Source: Bacteroides cellulosilyticus DSM 14838
GTDB lineage: Bacteria > Bacteroidota > Bacteroidia > Bacteroidales > Bacteroidaceae
Length of the DNA: 64,000 bases
Assembly: GCF_000158035.1 (NCBI RefSeq)
Contig: NZ_EQ973489.1
Location: 44,970-108,969 of the forward strand
Direction of reading: 5' to 3'
Shown here piece after piece: positions 34,096 through 43,168 of this stretch. Within the stretch, counting starts at the first letter, position 1; each line of letters begins with the position of its first letter. The position numbers were made by a program, and so were the translations under genes. The notes below the pieces were generated by a model that was not told the origin of the DNA, ran no database searches, and saw only the letters and a list, made by a program, of their open reading frames with translations.

Positions 34096-35811
34096 TTACG
34101 CTTTGTATTTTCCGAGCTTTTTCACTGCATTTATAAAATCTTCTTTCGGGATAATGGATTTATTTCGGGTGCGAAGCCGGTTGTTATAAACCGTTTGTGC
34201 GGAACAATGAAGGAAGTCCGCTATCTTCACGCTGTCTGTGATGCCGAGTCTTATCAAGGCATGTATGCGCAGTTCGGTATTAAGTAGTTCGCCTTCTTTC
34301 AGTTCGATGCGCTCCTCGGGTAGCAATAAGGCATTGAAGTCGCCTACAAAATCGGGATAGAGATGCAGGAAGATGGTATCGAAATTCTGGTAGAACTCTT
34401 TCAGTTCGTTGGAGGCTGTTGCGGAAGAGTCCGTCATTGCTTTTACATCTTCTATCTGGCCTACTTTCAGTTTCCGGTTGATGTTCTTGCGAAACTCTTC
34501 CAGCTTACTGATGTAGGTGGAACAGATGTTGAATACATAGCCGATATATTCTTCCTTTACGTAATTAGATTCCCGCAACTGGTCGTTGACTTCCTGTAAT
34601 TGCGTATTCAGGTCTTTCAGCTGCATGTTTACTTCTTCTAGGCGTTGATGTGCTGTAGAGAGGGCATCCATATTGACGGACAACTTCTGGTTTGTACTGT
34701 CTAACTTCAAGTTGGCTTCTTTTAGCCGACGCATTTGCTTGCGGATGAACAGGAAGGCGCCGATCAGTACGAGGAATAAGAAACTGACGGCAATCAGGGA
34801 GGCTTGAAGGCGCTTTTGCTGTGTGCGGCTCTGTTCTTGGTACGCTTTGTAGACTTGGTTTTGCAAATGAGACATTTTGACTATTCGTACCCGGTTGTGG
34901 AAAAGCATGGCTTTTTGAGAACAATAGAGGATGTAGTTATAGGCGCGGTCTATTTCTCCATGTTTAAATAGGTATTCTGCTATTTCCTGCAAAGAGCCGA
35001 TATCTCCGTTGACAGACCGGATGTCTGCCATAGCCGAAAGAATGAGGTTCTCCAGATATTTGCTCTCGTTGTTTTCACTCCGGTAAATGGCGGAGAGATT
35101 ATAGGTAGCTATGGAATACTTGCGGCTGTCGTTAGACAATGTTTGCTTGTTTTCCTCAAATGCCTGTTTGACGGGTTCTATTTCCGGGGTTCCCAGGTAG
35201 AGCCATGCCCGGCAGTTCCAGTAGCGCAATTCGTCAGGAGTGGCTGTGAGGTATACCGAGTCCCGGAAAGCCTTTTGGAGATTATTGTAATGTTCCGACA
35301 GTTGGGAGTTCTCACTGGAGTAATCCCGCAGGCGGGAATAGAGTGTACATAACCTGCCAAAATACTCGGAACGGAGATTTTGGGGTAATTCTTCCGGTTG
35401 AATATCACTGACGGCTTTTAAGGCTTCGGTCAGTAGCCCGGAGGAGGTGAGGACAAATGATTGTTCGAGCAAAGAGACCACTTCCCAGGTACGGTTGTTG
35501 GTCTGTTGTGCCAGTTGTATGTTCTTGTTGATATAATGCAGGGCGGAATCCGCATCATAAACCCGATACTCCAAATAGACCATTCTATTCATGGCATAGA
35601 GTTCCTTTACATCTTTGACCCGGCTATACTGCATTTTCAATTGCTTGATGCGCTCCTCTTTTACTCTGACAAATAGATCCTGCTGTTCCAGCAGGCTATC
35701 TAAAGAGTGAAGCAATTTCCTGTTTTCTTCTAAAGCATGTTTAGAAGTGTCCGCACAGACGTAGGCAGGAAAAAGAAGGCATACAATGAGTATAAAGAGG
35801 CCGCTTTTCAT
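34096..35811 (-). CDS. DUF6377-type membrane-anchored regulator
   Basis: 571 residues. A signal peptide (MKSGLFILIVCLLFPAYVCA) precedes a periplasmic helical, TPR-like region. One membrane segment follows near residue 335 (LIAVSFLFLVLIGAFLFI), then a coiled coil (LKEANLKLDSTNQKLSVNMDAL ... LQEVNDQLRE). The C-terminal domain ends in a helix-turn-helix-like stretch (RLGITDSVKIADFLHCSAQTVYNNRLRTRNK). This is the architecture I associate with DUF6377 proteins, Bacteroides regulators beside SusCD operons. It would sense ligand in the periplasm and bind DNA from the membrane. It lies directly upstream of the SusC gene on the same strand. Confidence 0.8.
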   Translation of the reverse strand: MKSGLFILIVCLLFPAYVCADTSKHALEENRKLLHSLDSLLEQQDLFVRVKEERIKQLKMQYSRVKDVKELYAMNRMVYLEYRVYDADSALHYINKNIQLAQQTNNRTWEVVSLLEQSFVLTSSGLLTEALKAVSDIQPEELPQNLRSEYFGRLCTLYSRLRDYSSENSQLSEHYNNLQKAFRDSVYLTATPDELRYWNCRAWLYLGTPEIEPVKQAFEENKQTLSNDSRKYSIATYNLSAIYRSENNESKYLENLILSAMADIRSVNGDIGSLQEIAEYLFKHGEIDRAYNYILYCSQKAMLFHNRVRIVKMSHLQNQVYKAYQEQSRTQQKRLQASLIAVSFLFLVLIGAFLFIRKQMRRLKEANLKLDSTNQKLSVNMDALSTAHQRLEEVNMQLKDLNTQLQEVNDQLRESNYVKEEYIGYVFNICSTYISKLEEFRKNINRKLKVGQIEDVKAMTDSSATASNELKEFYQNFDTIFLHLYPDFVGDFNALLLPEERIELKEGELLNTELRIHALIRLGITDSVKIADFLHCSAQTVYNNRLRTRNKSIIPKEDFINAVKKLGKYKA

Positions 35812-35815
35812 GGCA

Positions 35816-36769
35816 CTACAATCCTAAAACGTCCGTTTGTCTTGGCTGATTATCGTATTGTCCGCTGATTCCTTGGATTTCTTTGGGGTTCAACTCCAAT
35901 CCTTTCTTCATATCTTCTGCAGAGCCTGCCGTGTCACCATTCAGCAACTTGGCGCGACCGCGTTCATGATAGGCTTGTGCGAAATTAGGGTTCAGTTCGA
36001 TGGCTTCGTCAAAGAGTGCGATAGCTTCGGGATACTTCTTCTGGACGATATAAAGTTGTCCCAGGCAAAGGAAAGCCTGTTCGTTGAATGGATTCAATTC
36101 TGTTACATAGCGATAATCGGTTTCGGCTTCTTCCTGCTGTCCCGCTGCTTCTTTCACTTTACCGCGGAGCAGTAATGCAGCTTCTTCATCGGGATCTTGG
36201 GAGAGTATAGCGTCGATATCTTCGGTAGCTTCCTTGTATTGCTGCATCTTGATTAAGGCTTCGGCACGCAGCAGGCGGGCTTCGGTGAAGTCGTCTTTCA
36301 GTACAATGGCTTTGGTGAGATGGGCGATGCTCATGATACCGTCGTCCATACCTTGCTTGGCTCTACCCAAAAGATAGTGTGCCATGGCATTTCCTTCTTC
36401 TATTTCAATAGCTTTTTGTGCGGCGTCTGCCATTTCCTGATAGTCTTCTTGCAGGTAGCATACGTTGGCAAGGGTGAGGAAAGTGGAGGTGTGGTCCGGT
36501 TCCTGTTTTGCCATGCGTTCCAGCAGTTCATGCGCTTCGCTGAGGGCATTGGTTTGAATGTAAACCTGGCTCAGATAGCTCATGGTTTCAAAGTCTTCCT
36601 GAAGGGCGAGGGCTTCCGTGAAGCATTTGATTGCATAATCGGGACGCCCCATGCGTTGTGCACGCATGCCGTCATACTTGAATATCTCGAAGTTCTTTTG
36701 ATCGTTTTTCTGTTTCTCAGTTTCCGGTTTCTCCTGTTTGCCGGAGAAGAAAGATTTAAAGAATCCCAT
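35816..36769 (-). CDS. Tetratricopeptide repeat protein
   Basis: 317 residues with about seven TPR units (for example GRPDYAIKCFTEALALQEDFETMSYLSQVY, NPFNEQAFLCLGQLYIVQKKYPEAIALFDEAIELNPNF split across repeats). It starts MGFFKSFFSGKQEKPE, basic and amphipathic but without a signal peptide, so cytoplasmic or peripherally attached. TPRs mediate protein contacts; the partner is unknown. It lies four bases upstream of the DUF6377 regulator on the same strand, so the two are probably cotranscribed. Confidence 0.85.
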   Translation of the reverse strand: MGFFKSFFSGKQEKPETEKQKNDQKNFEIFKYDGMRAQRMGRPDYAIKCFTEALALQEDFETMSYLSQVYIQTNALSEAHELLERMAKQEPDHTSTFLTLANVCYLQEDYQEMADAAQKAIEIEEGNAMAHYLLGRAKQGMDDGIMSIAHLTKAIVLKDDFTEARLLRAEALIKMQQYKEATEDIDAILSQDPDEEAALLLRGKVKEAAGQQEEAETDYRYVTELNPFNEQAFLCLGQLYIVQKKYPEAIALFDEAIELNPNFAQAYHERGRAKLLNGDTAGSAEDMKKGLELNPKEIQGISGQYDNQPRQTDVLGL

Positions 36770-36965
36770 AATCTGTATTTCTTAGGTGTTTTGTTTTTAT
36801 TCTTTTTGCAAACTTACATAAAAATCTTGTTTCCATACCAAGAACTCCGTCTAAAAAGAAAAAACATTCGTGTTATTATTGATGGTATCATTTAAAATTT
36901 GTTCTTTTGCGATACATTTACCAATTATATTAATTAATCATCATTTCTAAATTAAAAACACAAGA

Positions 36966-37766
36966 ATGAAAAAGATTTTCATGAAGTGGGCCTTCTTTAT
37001 GTTATGTATGGCCGTGACAATGCCTGCAATGGCTCAGTTTAATGTAAAAGCACTGAAAGGTGCGGCTAAAGCTGTTAAAGCTGTTACTCTGACTGATGCT
37101 CAGATGGCAGAATATGTAAAAGAGTATATCGACTGGATGGATACACATAATCAGGTATGTGCCGACGATAATGAGTATACAATTCGTCTGAAAAAGCTGA
37201 CTGAAGGCTTGACGGATGTAGAGGGAATTCCTTTGAACTTCAAAGTTTATTATGTGATAGATGTCAATGCATTTGCTTGTGCTGACGGTAGTGTGCGCAT
37301 TTTTTCGTCTTTGATGGATATCATGACGGATGATGAATTGCTGGGTGTAATCGGACATGAAGTAGGTCACGTGGCACACAAGGACTCTAAGAATGGGTTC
37401 CGTACGGCATTGCTGACTTCAGCTTTGAAGGATGGTATTTCTTCACAAGGTGGTACGGCAGCTAAGTTGTCTGATTCTCAGTTGGGTGACCTGGGTGAGG
37501 CTCTGGTAAACTCTACATATTCACAGAAGCAGGAGAGAAGTGCTGATGACTATGGATATGAATTCCTGAAAAGTCATGGTAAGAATCCCTGGGCAATGGC
37601 TTTATCTTTCCAAAAGCTGAAGAAATTGCAGGAAGAAGCCGGTGCGCAGAAAAGTAGTAAGCTGAATCAACTGTTCTCTACTCATCCTGATTTGGATGCC
37701 CGTATTCAGCGTATGGAAGAACGTGCAACCAGCGAAGGTATTGAGAAGCCGGCAGTAACGGAATAA
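36966..37766 (+). CDS. Secreted M48-family metalloprotease
   Basis: 266 residues with a signal peptide (MKKIFMKWAFFMLCMAVTMPAMAQ). The zinc motif is HExxH in GVIGHEVGHVAHKDS (about residues 135-149) with the third-ligand Glu in RSADDYGYEFL, as in the M48/Ste24-Oma1 group. LFSTHPDLDARIQRM is the typical C-terminal M48 segment. Lacking membrane helices, it resembles periplasmic LoiP/YcaL-type proteases that act on envelope proteins. It is divergent from the TPR gene and convergent with recQ, with a two-way terminator at 37789-37816. Confidence 0.92.
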   Translation: MKKIFMKWAFFMLCMAVTMPAMAQFNVKALKGAAKAVKAVTLTDAQMAEYVKEYIDWMDTHNQVCADDNEYTIRLKKLTEGLTDVEGIPLNFKVYYVIDVNAFACADGSVRIFSSLMDIMTDDELLGVIGHEVGHVAHKDSKNGFRTALLTSALKDGISSQGGTAAKLSDSQLGDLGEALVNSTYSQKQERSADDYGYEFLKSHGKNPWAMALSFQKLKKLQEEAGAQKSSKLNQLFSTHPDLDARIQRMEERATSEGIEKPAVTE

Positions 37767-37788
37767 TTCTTATTGATATAATAAGGAG

Positions 37789-37816
37789 AAGGGCGTGCAA
37801 TTCACTGTACGCCCTT
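37789..37816. terminator. Bidirectional terminator between the M48 gene and recQ
   Basis: AAGGGCGT (37789-37796) pairs with ACGCCCTT (37809-37816), followed by TCTTAT on the plus strand and TCTCCTTATT on the minus strand. It lies between convergent stops. Confidence 0.75.
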
Positions 37817-37818
37817 TC

Positions 37819-39744
37819 TTATGCCTTCAGGCTTATGATGCCGTTCTCCGCTTTCAGATCTTCATCTTCCAGCAATTCGCGGATGCATTGAGAGATGATT
37901 TCTTTATCTGCTTCTATTTGTGAGGCAATATCGGCAGGTGTCAGAGGTTGCTTGCGAAGCAATTCTTTAATTTCTTCTTTTATTTGTTGGGAGGAAAGCT
38001 CGGGAGTCTCGGCACGGTGGCTGAGGCAGACATCGCATATTCCACAGTTATGTTCATTCTTCTCTCCGAAATAGCGTAGAAGCATACGGCTGCGGCAAAC
38101 AGTTTCGGTCGTTACATAATCTACCATTGCCTGAATGCGGGCTTCATAACGTTCCTTACGCTCCTCGTATATGCTGCGGGAGATTTGCAGATGTTGCCTG
38201 TCTACGCGTTCGCGTGTGTATATGATATAAGGTGTCTTTTTATGTGGAATATAGTCGATGACACGCATCTTGGATAGACGTATCAGCAAGTCGTACACCC
38301 GTTGTCGCGTTAATCCGCTACGTACCGCAAGCGAATTCTCGTTGATAAAGGTGTAATCCGTGAATACTCCGGTGTAAGACCGCAGAACGATTTGAATAAG
38401 TTTGTCCATGTCCTCTCCCAGTTCGCGTAATTTATACAGTTCATCACGGCGGACGGTGAAGTAAAGACGGGAGGCATTGTCCTGTTCGTCGGTATATTCC
38501 AGATATCCTGCTTGCGTCAGAATCTTCAATGCACTGTCGGCAGGTACAGGGAAGTATTTGAACTTCCGGCAAAAGTCTTCCAGATTGAACTCTCTGACAC
38601 ATCCCAAACCGTCTCCCATTGCCATCTGGTAATAATATTGCAGATGTTCGTACACCTGTTTGATGTAGTCTTTCTCCGGAAAGGTGTCCGGGATACGTTT
38701 ATGAAGGGTGACTTTGTCCGATTTGGCATAGAGTATTACGGCATACGCTTTGTTGCCGTCACGTCCTGCACGTCCTGCTTCCTGGAAATAAGCTTCGGGA
38801 GAGTCCGGCAAATCGAGGTGGATTACGATACGTACATCGGGTTTGTCGATACCCATGCCGAAAGCATTGGTGGCAACCATTACACGGCTTTCTCCTGTCT
38901 GCCAGCGATGCTGACGTATATCCTTGGTGGCATCATCCAGACCGGCATGGTAGAAGTCGGCGGTAATCTCTTCATTAATTAAAAGTTCGGTGATTTCTTT
39001 GGTTCGCCGACGATTGCGTACGTAAATAATGGCACTACCCGGCATACGGCGTAGGATGTGAAGAAGTTCTCCGGTCTTATTTTCTGTTTTGCGGACTATG
39101 TAGGCAAGGTTCTTCCGTTCAAAACTCATGCGGAAAACATTTTCCTGCCGGAAGCACAGCCGCGCCTGGATGTCCTTCACGACTTCCGGAGTAGCGGTTG
39201 CAGTCAGTGCCAGCACAGGGACACCGGGTAGGAGATCACGTATTTCGGCTATCTTCAGATAGGCAGGACGGAAATCATATCCCCATTGTGAAATGCAATG
39301 GCTTTCGTCAACGGTTATCATGCTGACGTTCATTTTCCGTAGCTTGGTGCGGAAGATTTCCGTATCCAACCGTTCGGGCGATATATACAGGAATTTATAA
39401 TTGCCGAAAATACAGTTTTCCAGTGTGATGATAATCTCTTGCCGGGACATTCCGGAGTAGATGGCAAGTGCTTTGATTCCTCTTTTTTTCAAGTTCTGTA
39501 CTTGGTCTTTCATCAGAGAAATCAGGGGAGTAATAACTATGCAAAGCCCCTCTTTGGCAAGTGCAGGCACCTGAAATGTGATGGACTTTCCGCCGCCCGT
39601 AGGCATCAGCCCCAGGGTGTCTTTGCCTTCGCCTATGCTATTGATGATATCTTCCTGTATGCCCCGGAAGTTATCATATCCCCAGTACTCTTTGAGAATT
39701 TGAGAGTAGGGAGTTGAAGGTTGGGAGTTGAGCTGCGCAGTCAT
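37819..39744 (-). CDS. recQ: ATP-dependent DNA helicase RecQ
   Basis: 641 residues; unwinds DNA 3'-5' in recombination and repair. Helicase motifs are clear: GLMPTGGGKSITFQVPA (Walker A), TVDESHCISQWGYDFRP (motif II), ALTATATPEV, ATNAFGMGIDKPDVR and QEAGRAGRDG. The RecQ C-terminal zinc site (CRSRMLLRYFGEKNEHNCGICDVC) and a winged helix are present; no HRDC domain is seen. The first 14 or so codons (LNSQPSTPYSQI region) lie in CT-rich heptamers akin to the hairpin arm just upstream, so the native N-terminus may be shorter. It is transcribed after recJ, 64 bases downstream. Confidence 0.95.
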   Translation of the reverse strand: MTAQLNSQPSTPYSQILKEYWGYDNFRGIQEDIINSIGEGKDTLGLMPTGGGKSITFQVPALAKEGLCIVITPLISLMKDQVQNLKKRGIKALAIYSGMSRQEIIITLENCIFGNYKFLYISPERLDTEIFRTKLRKMNVSMITVDESHCISQWGYDFRPAYLKIAEIRDLLPGVPVLALTATATPEVVKDIQARLCFRQENVFRMSFERKNLAYIVRKTENKTGELLHILRRMPGSAIIYVRNRRRTKEITELLINEEITADFYHAGLDDATKDIRQHRWQTGESRVMVATNAFGMGIDKPDVRIVIHLDLPDSPEAYFQEAGRAGRDGNKAYAVILYAKSDKVTLHKRIPDTFPEKDYIKQVYEHLQYYYQMAMGDGLGCVREFNLEDFCRKFKYFPVPADSALKILTQAGYLEYTDEQDNASRLYFTVRRDELYKLRELGEDMDKLIQIVLRSYTGVFTDYTFINENSLAVRSGLTRQRVYDLLIRLSKMRVIDYIPHKKTPYIIYTRERVDRQHLQISRSIYEERKERYEARIQAMVDYVTTETVCRSRMLLRYFGEKNEHNCGICDVCLSHRAETPELSSQQIKEEIKELLRKQPLTPADIASQIEADKEIISQCIRELLEDEDLKAENGIISLKA

Positions 39745-39758
39745 AATACGAAGAATTG

Positions 39759-39803
39759 GAAGTTGAGAGTTGAGTTATGTTACATAACTCAACTCTCAAC
39801 TTC
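39759..39803. repeat. 21-bp perfect hairpin with heptamer arms between recJ and recQ
   Basis: The left arm 39759-39779 (contains GTTGAGA then GTTGAGT) is the exact reverse complement of 39783-39803, with a 3-base loop TTA. The related heptamer pattern CTCAACT, CCCAACC, TTCAACT continues inside the 5' end of recQ (39732 downward on the minus strand). No T-run follows. Confidence 0.8.
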
Positions 39804-39808
39804 TCCAA

Positions 39809-41524
39809 CTAATTAGGTTGAATATCCTCTATCTGCAACTGTACCTCGCCCCGTTTATGGGTATTCTCTTCAATGGTGTAGCAGATATCAAACGAACGCT
39901 TGGTTTTGATGAAACGTACATGCGAACTTTGTCCGAAGGCGATGCCGTTCATTACATTATTCGATTTGTTGTCTACCAGTTCCAGCTTGATATGCTCCTG
40001 ATCACGCCCCACTACTTTACTGGTACCGTAATCATAGACATTATGCGTACAGAATATCGGTTTCGGATTATCCGGACCATAAGGATTGAATTTCTTCAGG
40101 TCATTAAAGAATTTCGGAGAAATATCCCTGAAATCTATCTCTGCATCGATATTTATGACCGCACTTGTCTGTTCCGGTAGGATGTTCTGTGAAACGAATT
40201 CCTCGAAGCGTTTGGTAAAGGCGGGAACATTCTCCACTTTCATCGAAAGACCGGCTGCATAGGTATGACCACCGAAATTTTCCAGCAGATCACGGCAATA
40301 TTCAATCGCCTTATACACGTCAAAGCCGGATACGGAACGGGCGGAACCTGTTGCCATATCGTCCGTACGGGTCAGCACTACTGCGGGGCGATAATAAATT
40401 TCCGTCAGGCGGGAGGCAACGATACCGATAACACCTTTGTGCCAATCTTCGTTGTACAACACGATAGAACGGCGTTCGGCGAGTCCTTCCAGATCAGCTA
40501 CAATCTGGTTGGCTTCCTCGGTCATGGTCTTATCGAGATCTTTCCGGGTTTCGTTGTATTGATTGATTTGATTGGCTTTTTCCAAAGCCATGGAGAAATC
40601 CTTCTCAGTCAGCAGGTCGACGGCTTCTTTTCCGTTCTGAATACGTCCGGAGGCATTGATGCGCGGGCCTATCTTGAACACGATGTCGCTGACGGTAATA
40701 TCCTTTTCAGTCAATCCGCATACGTCGATAATCGCTTTTAAACCTACGCTGGGATTACTGTTCAACTGTTTCAATCCGTGGAAAGCAAGTATCCGGTTTT
40801 CTCCCATGATGGGAACAATGTCCGAAGCGATACTTACGGCAACCAGGTCGAGCAGTGGAATGAGGTGATGGAACTCGATGCCATTACTGATGGCAAATGC
40901 CTGCATGAATTTGAAGCCTACGCCGCAACCGGAAAGGTGCTCGTAAGGATACGTATTATCTAAACGCTTGGCGTTCAGGATAGCGGCGGCAGGTGGAAGT
41001 ACATCGTCGGGCACATGGTGGTCGCAGATGATAAAGTCAATGCCTTTTTCTTTGGCATAGGTTATCTCCTCTACAGCTTTGATGCCGCAATCCAGTACGA
41101 TAATCAATCCTACACCGGTTTCTGCGGCATAGTCTACCCCTTTGGTAGATACCCCGTAACCTTCGTTGTAGCGGTCGGGGATGTAATAGTCAATGTTCGA
41201 ATAGAACTGTTGAATAAACTTGTAGACCAGTGCCACTGCGGTAGTGCCGTCTACATCATAATCACCATAAATCAGAATACGCTCTTTCTTTCCCATTGCC
41301 TTATTAAGGCGCTCCACGGCCACATCCATGTCTTTCATCAGGAATGGGTCGTGCAAGTCGGGCAACTGCGGGCGGAAAAACTTCTTGGCATCCTGTGCCT
41401 TCGTTATTCCCCGCTGCACCAATAATCCGCCAAGAATCGGGCTAATCCCTAATTCTTGGGCCAACTTTTGGCTTGTCTCTGCCTGTTCGGGTGTAATGGG
41501 TTGATAATTCCATTTGTGAGTCAT
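39809..41524 (-). CDS. recJ: Single-stranded-DNA-specific exonuclease RecJ
   Basis: 571 residues; degrades single-stranded DNA 5'-3', working with RecQ in gap repair. DHH-family metal motifs are present: ILIYGDYDVDGTTAVAL (motif I), VLDCGIK, FIICDHHVPDD (DHH) and GPRINASGRIQNG. DHHA1 and OB-fold regions follow (NFGGHTYAAGLSM near residue 430). It directly precedes recQ on the same strand, a functional pairing of nuclease and helicase. Confidence 0.97.
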   Translation of the reverse strand: MTHKWNYQPITPEQAETSQKLAQELGISPILGGLLVQRGITKAQDAKKFFRPQLPDLHDPFLMKDMDVAVERLNKAMGKKERILIYGDYDVDGTTAVALVYKFIQQFYSNIDYYIPDRYNEGYGVSTKGVDYAAETGVGLIIVLDCGIKAVEEITYAKEKGIDFIICDHHVPDDVLPPAAAILNAKRLDNTYPYEHLSGCGVGFKFMQAFAISNGIEFHHLIPLLDLVAVSIASDIVPIMGENRILAFHGLKQLNSNPSVGLKAIIDVCGLTEKDITVSDIVFKIGPRINASGRIQNGKEAVDLLTEKDFSMALEKANQINQYNETRKDLDKTMTEEANQIVADLEGLAERRSIVLYNEDWHKGVIGIVASRLTEIYYRPAVVLTRTDDMATGSARSVSGFDVYKAIEYCRDLLENFGGHTYAAGLSMKVENVPAFTKRFEEFVSQNILPEQTSAVINIDAEIDFRDISPKFFNDLKKFNPYGPDNPKPIFCTHNVYDYGTSKVVGRDQEHIKLELVDNKSNNVMNGIAFGQSSHVRFIKTKRSFDICYTIEENTHKRGEVQLQIEDIQPN

Positions 41525-41713
41525 TTTATATATTGTTTTTTCCTTTTTTCAGTCTCGTGGTTGGAAGAGGTTTCGTTTCTCTCGGGAAAAGCCTGTATTT
41601 TTCCAACAAGGCGTAAAAGTACGAAAAAGTATGGAAACAGAGGAAGGTTATGCGGAAAAACTTTGCGCAAAACTTTTTCATGCGAGCATGAAAGTTCTAC
41701 ATTCGATTTGTAT

Positions 41714-41721
41714 TATCTTTG
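41714..41721 (+). promoter_or_regulatory. -7 promoter box of yaaA
   Basis: TATCTTTG, 26 bases before the ATG at 41748. It shows that the open frame upstream from 41631 is not part of the gene. Confidence 0.6.
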
Positions 41722-41747
41722 TTTCCCAAAAAAACTTTGAACGTGAT

Positions 41748-42512
41748 ATGTTGACATTCATCTCTTGTGCCAAAACGATGACGGCACGCACATCTGTAGG
41801 AGTCCCTGAAATAACTGTTCCGTACTTTCAGGCGGAAGCAGTACAGAATGCCTTGGATATGGGGCAATTTTCAGCTGCTGACCTGGAACGTCTGTTACGT
41901 ATAAATTCCAAGATTGCCGCTGAGAATTATCTGCGCTATCAGGATTTCTTTTCGGAGGCAAATTCTGCAATGCCCGCTATCTGTGCCTATACCGGTGCGG
42001 TGTTCAAACGTATAGTACCGAAAGATTTTTCCGAAGATGATTTTCGTTACGCTCAAGAACACATGCGCATCACTTCCTTTCTGTACGGACTGCTTCGTCC
42101 GTTGGACGGGATAAAGCCTTATCGTATGGAAGGAGATATACGCCTGCCTGAAAGGGGAGGGATGACTATGTTTGATTACTGGAAACCTTTGCTGACGGAT
42201 TATTTTATAGCGGATATCAAACGTCAGGGTGGCATACTCGTTAATCTTGCCAGTGGTGAGATGAGAGATCTGTTCGACTGGAAGCGAGTAGAAGAAGAAG
42301 TCCGTGTCATTACTCCCGAATTCCAGGTATGGAAAGGCGGGCAGCTAAAGACAATTGTGATATATGCCAAGATGTGCCGCGGAGAAATGCTACGCTATAT
42401 TATTAAAAATCGCATTGAAAATCCCGAAGACTTGAAAGCGTTTACGTGGGAGGGCTTCGCATACGATGAAGGACGCAGTACGGATGAACATTTGCAATTT
42501 ACGCTGGTGTGA
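41748..42512 (+). CDS. yaaA: YaaA (DUF328) family protein, peroxide stress response
   Basis: 254 residues from ATG 41748. Family features: MLTFISCAKTMTA at the N-terminus (usually LxxSPAKxL), YTGAVFKRI, RITSFLYGLLRPLDGIKPYRMEG, LVNLASGEM and the C-terminal KxxRGEMLRYIIKNRI ... FTWEGFAYDE. YaaA limits free intracellular iron and peroxide damage to DNA in Escherichia coli; it has a DNA-binding fold with an HhH-like element. It is divergent from recJ. Confidence 0.93.
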   Translation: MLTFISCAKTMTARTSVGVPEITVPYFQAEAVQNALDMGQFSAADLERLLRINSKIAAENYLRYQDFFSEANSAMPAICAYTGAVFKRIVPKDFSEDDFRYAQEHMRITSFLYGLLRPLDGIKPYRMEGDIRLPERGGMTMFDYWKPLLTDYFIADIKRQGGILVNLASGEMRDLFDWKRVEEEVRVITPEFQVWKGGQLKTIVIYAKMCRGEMLRYIIKNRIENPEDLKAFTWEGFAYDEGRSTDEHLQFTLV

Positions 42513-42525
42513 CCAGCGAAGGTAG

Positions 42526-43164
42526 TTATGATTGCAGAAACTCCATGTATTCTTCGTAGCTGATATATCTTCCTCCCATCGATTTCAGATGGGGAGTTTC
42601 GAACTGGCAGTCTATCAGTACTCCGCCATGCTCTCCGAAGAATTGTGCCAAGTGGATGAGGGCTAACTTGGATGCACTGGGAACCAGTGAAAACATACTT
42701 TCACCGAAAAAGCAGCGCCCCAAGGTGACTCCATAGAGTCCGCCTACTAATTGTTCCCCTTCCCATATTTCCACGCTGGCGGCAAAGCCCTGTTCATGCA
42801 GAAGTGTGTAAGCCTCTATCATCTCCGGACCGAGCCAGGCGCCTTCCATGTCCATCCTCAGTTCTCCGCACTTACGGATGACTTCATCGAAAGCCTGATT
42901 GATAGTGACATCGTACTTCCCTTTGTTTATGAGCGTTCGCATGGAGTGGGAGATATGGATTTCGTCGGGGAAAATGACGAAGCGTTCCAGCGGGCACCAC
43001 CATTGTATCATTCCCTCCTGAAAAGTGTACCAGGGGAATATCCCGTTGGAGTAAGCCAGGATGAGGCGGTCGGTCGACAGGTCACCGCCTACTGCCAGCA
43101 ATCCGTCCGGATCGCCGTAGTGCGGATCGGGAAATGTAATTTCGTCAGTTAGTGCAAAGACCAT
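42526..43164 (-). CDS. aat: Leucyl/phenylalanyl-tRNA--protein transferase
   Basis: 212 residues; attaches Leu or Phe to N-terminal Lys or Arg of proteins, making primary N-degrons. Hallmarks are FPDPHYGDPDGLLAVGGDLS, LAYSNGIFPWYTFQEGMIQWWCPLERFVI, GGLYGVTLGRCFFGESMFS and IDCQFETPHLKSMGGRYISY. It is the last gene of clpS-clpA-aat, 4 bases beyond clpA, so tagging enzyme, adaptor and unfoldase are made together. Confidence 0.97.
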   Translation of the reverse strand: MVFALTDEITFPDPHYGDPDGLLAVGGDLSTDRLILAYSNGIFPWYTFQEGMIQWWCPLERFVIFPDEIHISHSMRTLINKGKYDVTINQAFDEVIRKCGELRMDMEGAWLGPEMIEAYTLLHEQGFAASVEIWEGEQLVGGLYGVTLGRCFFGESMFSLVPSASKLALIHLAQFFGEHGGVLIDCQFETPHLKSMGGRYISYEEYMEFLQS

Positions 43165-43168
43165 AGTA

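Noticed and set aside
41631..41747. 39-residue N-terminal extension of YaaA
   Set aside because: The -7 promoter box at 41714-41721 lies within it and the YaaA family starts at MLTFISCAK.
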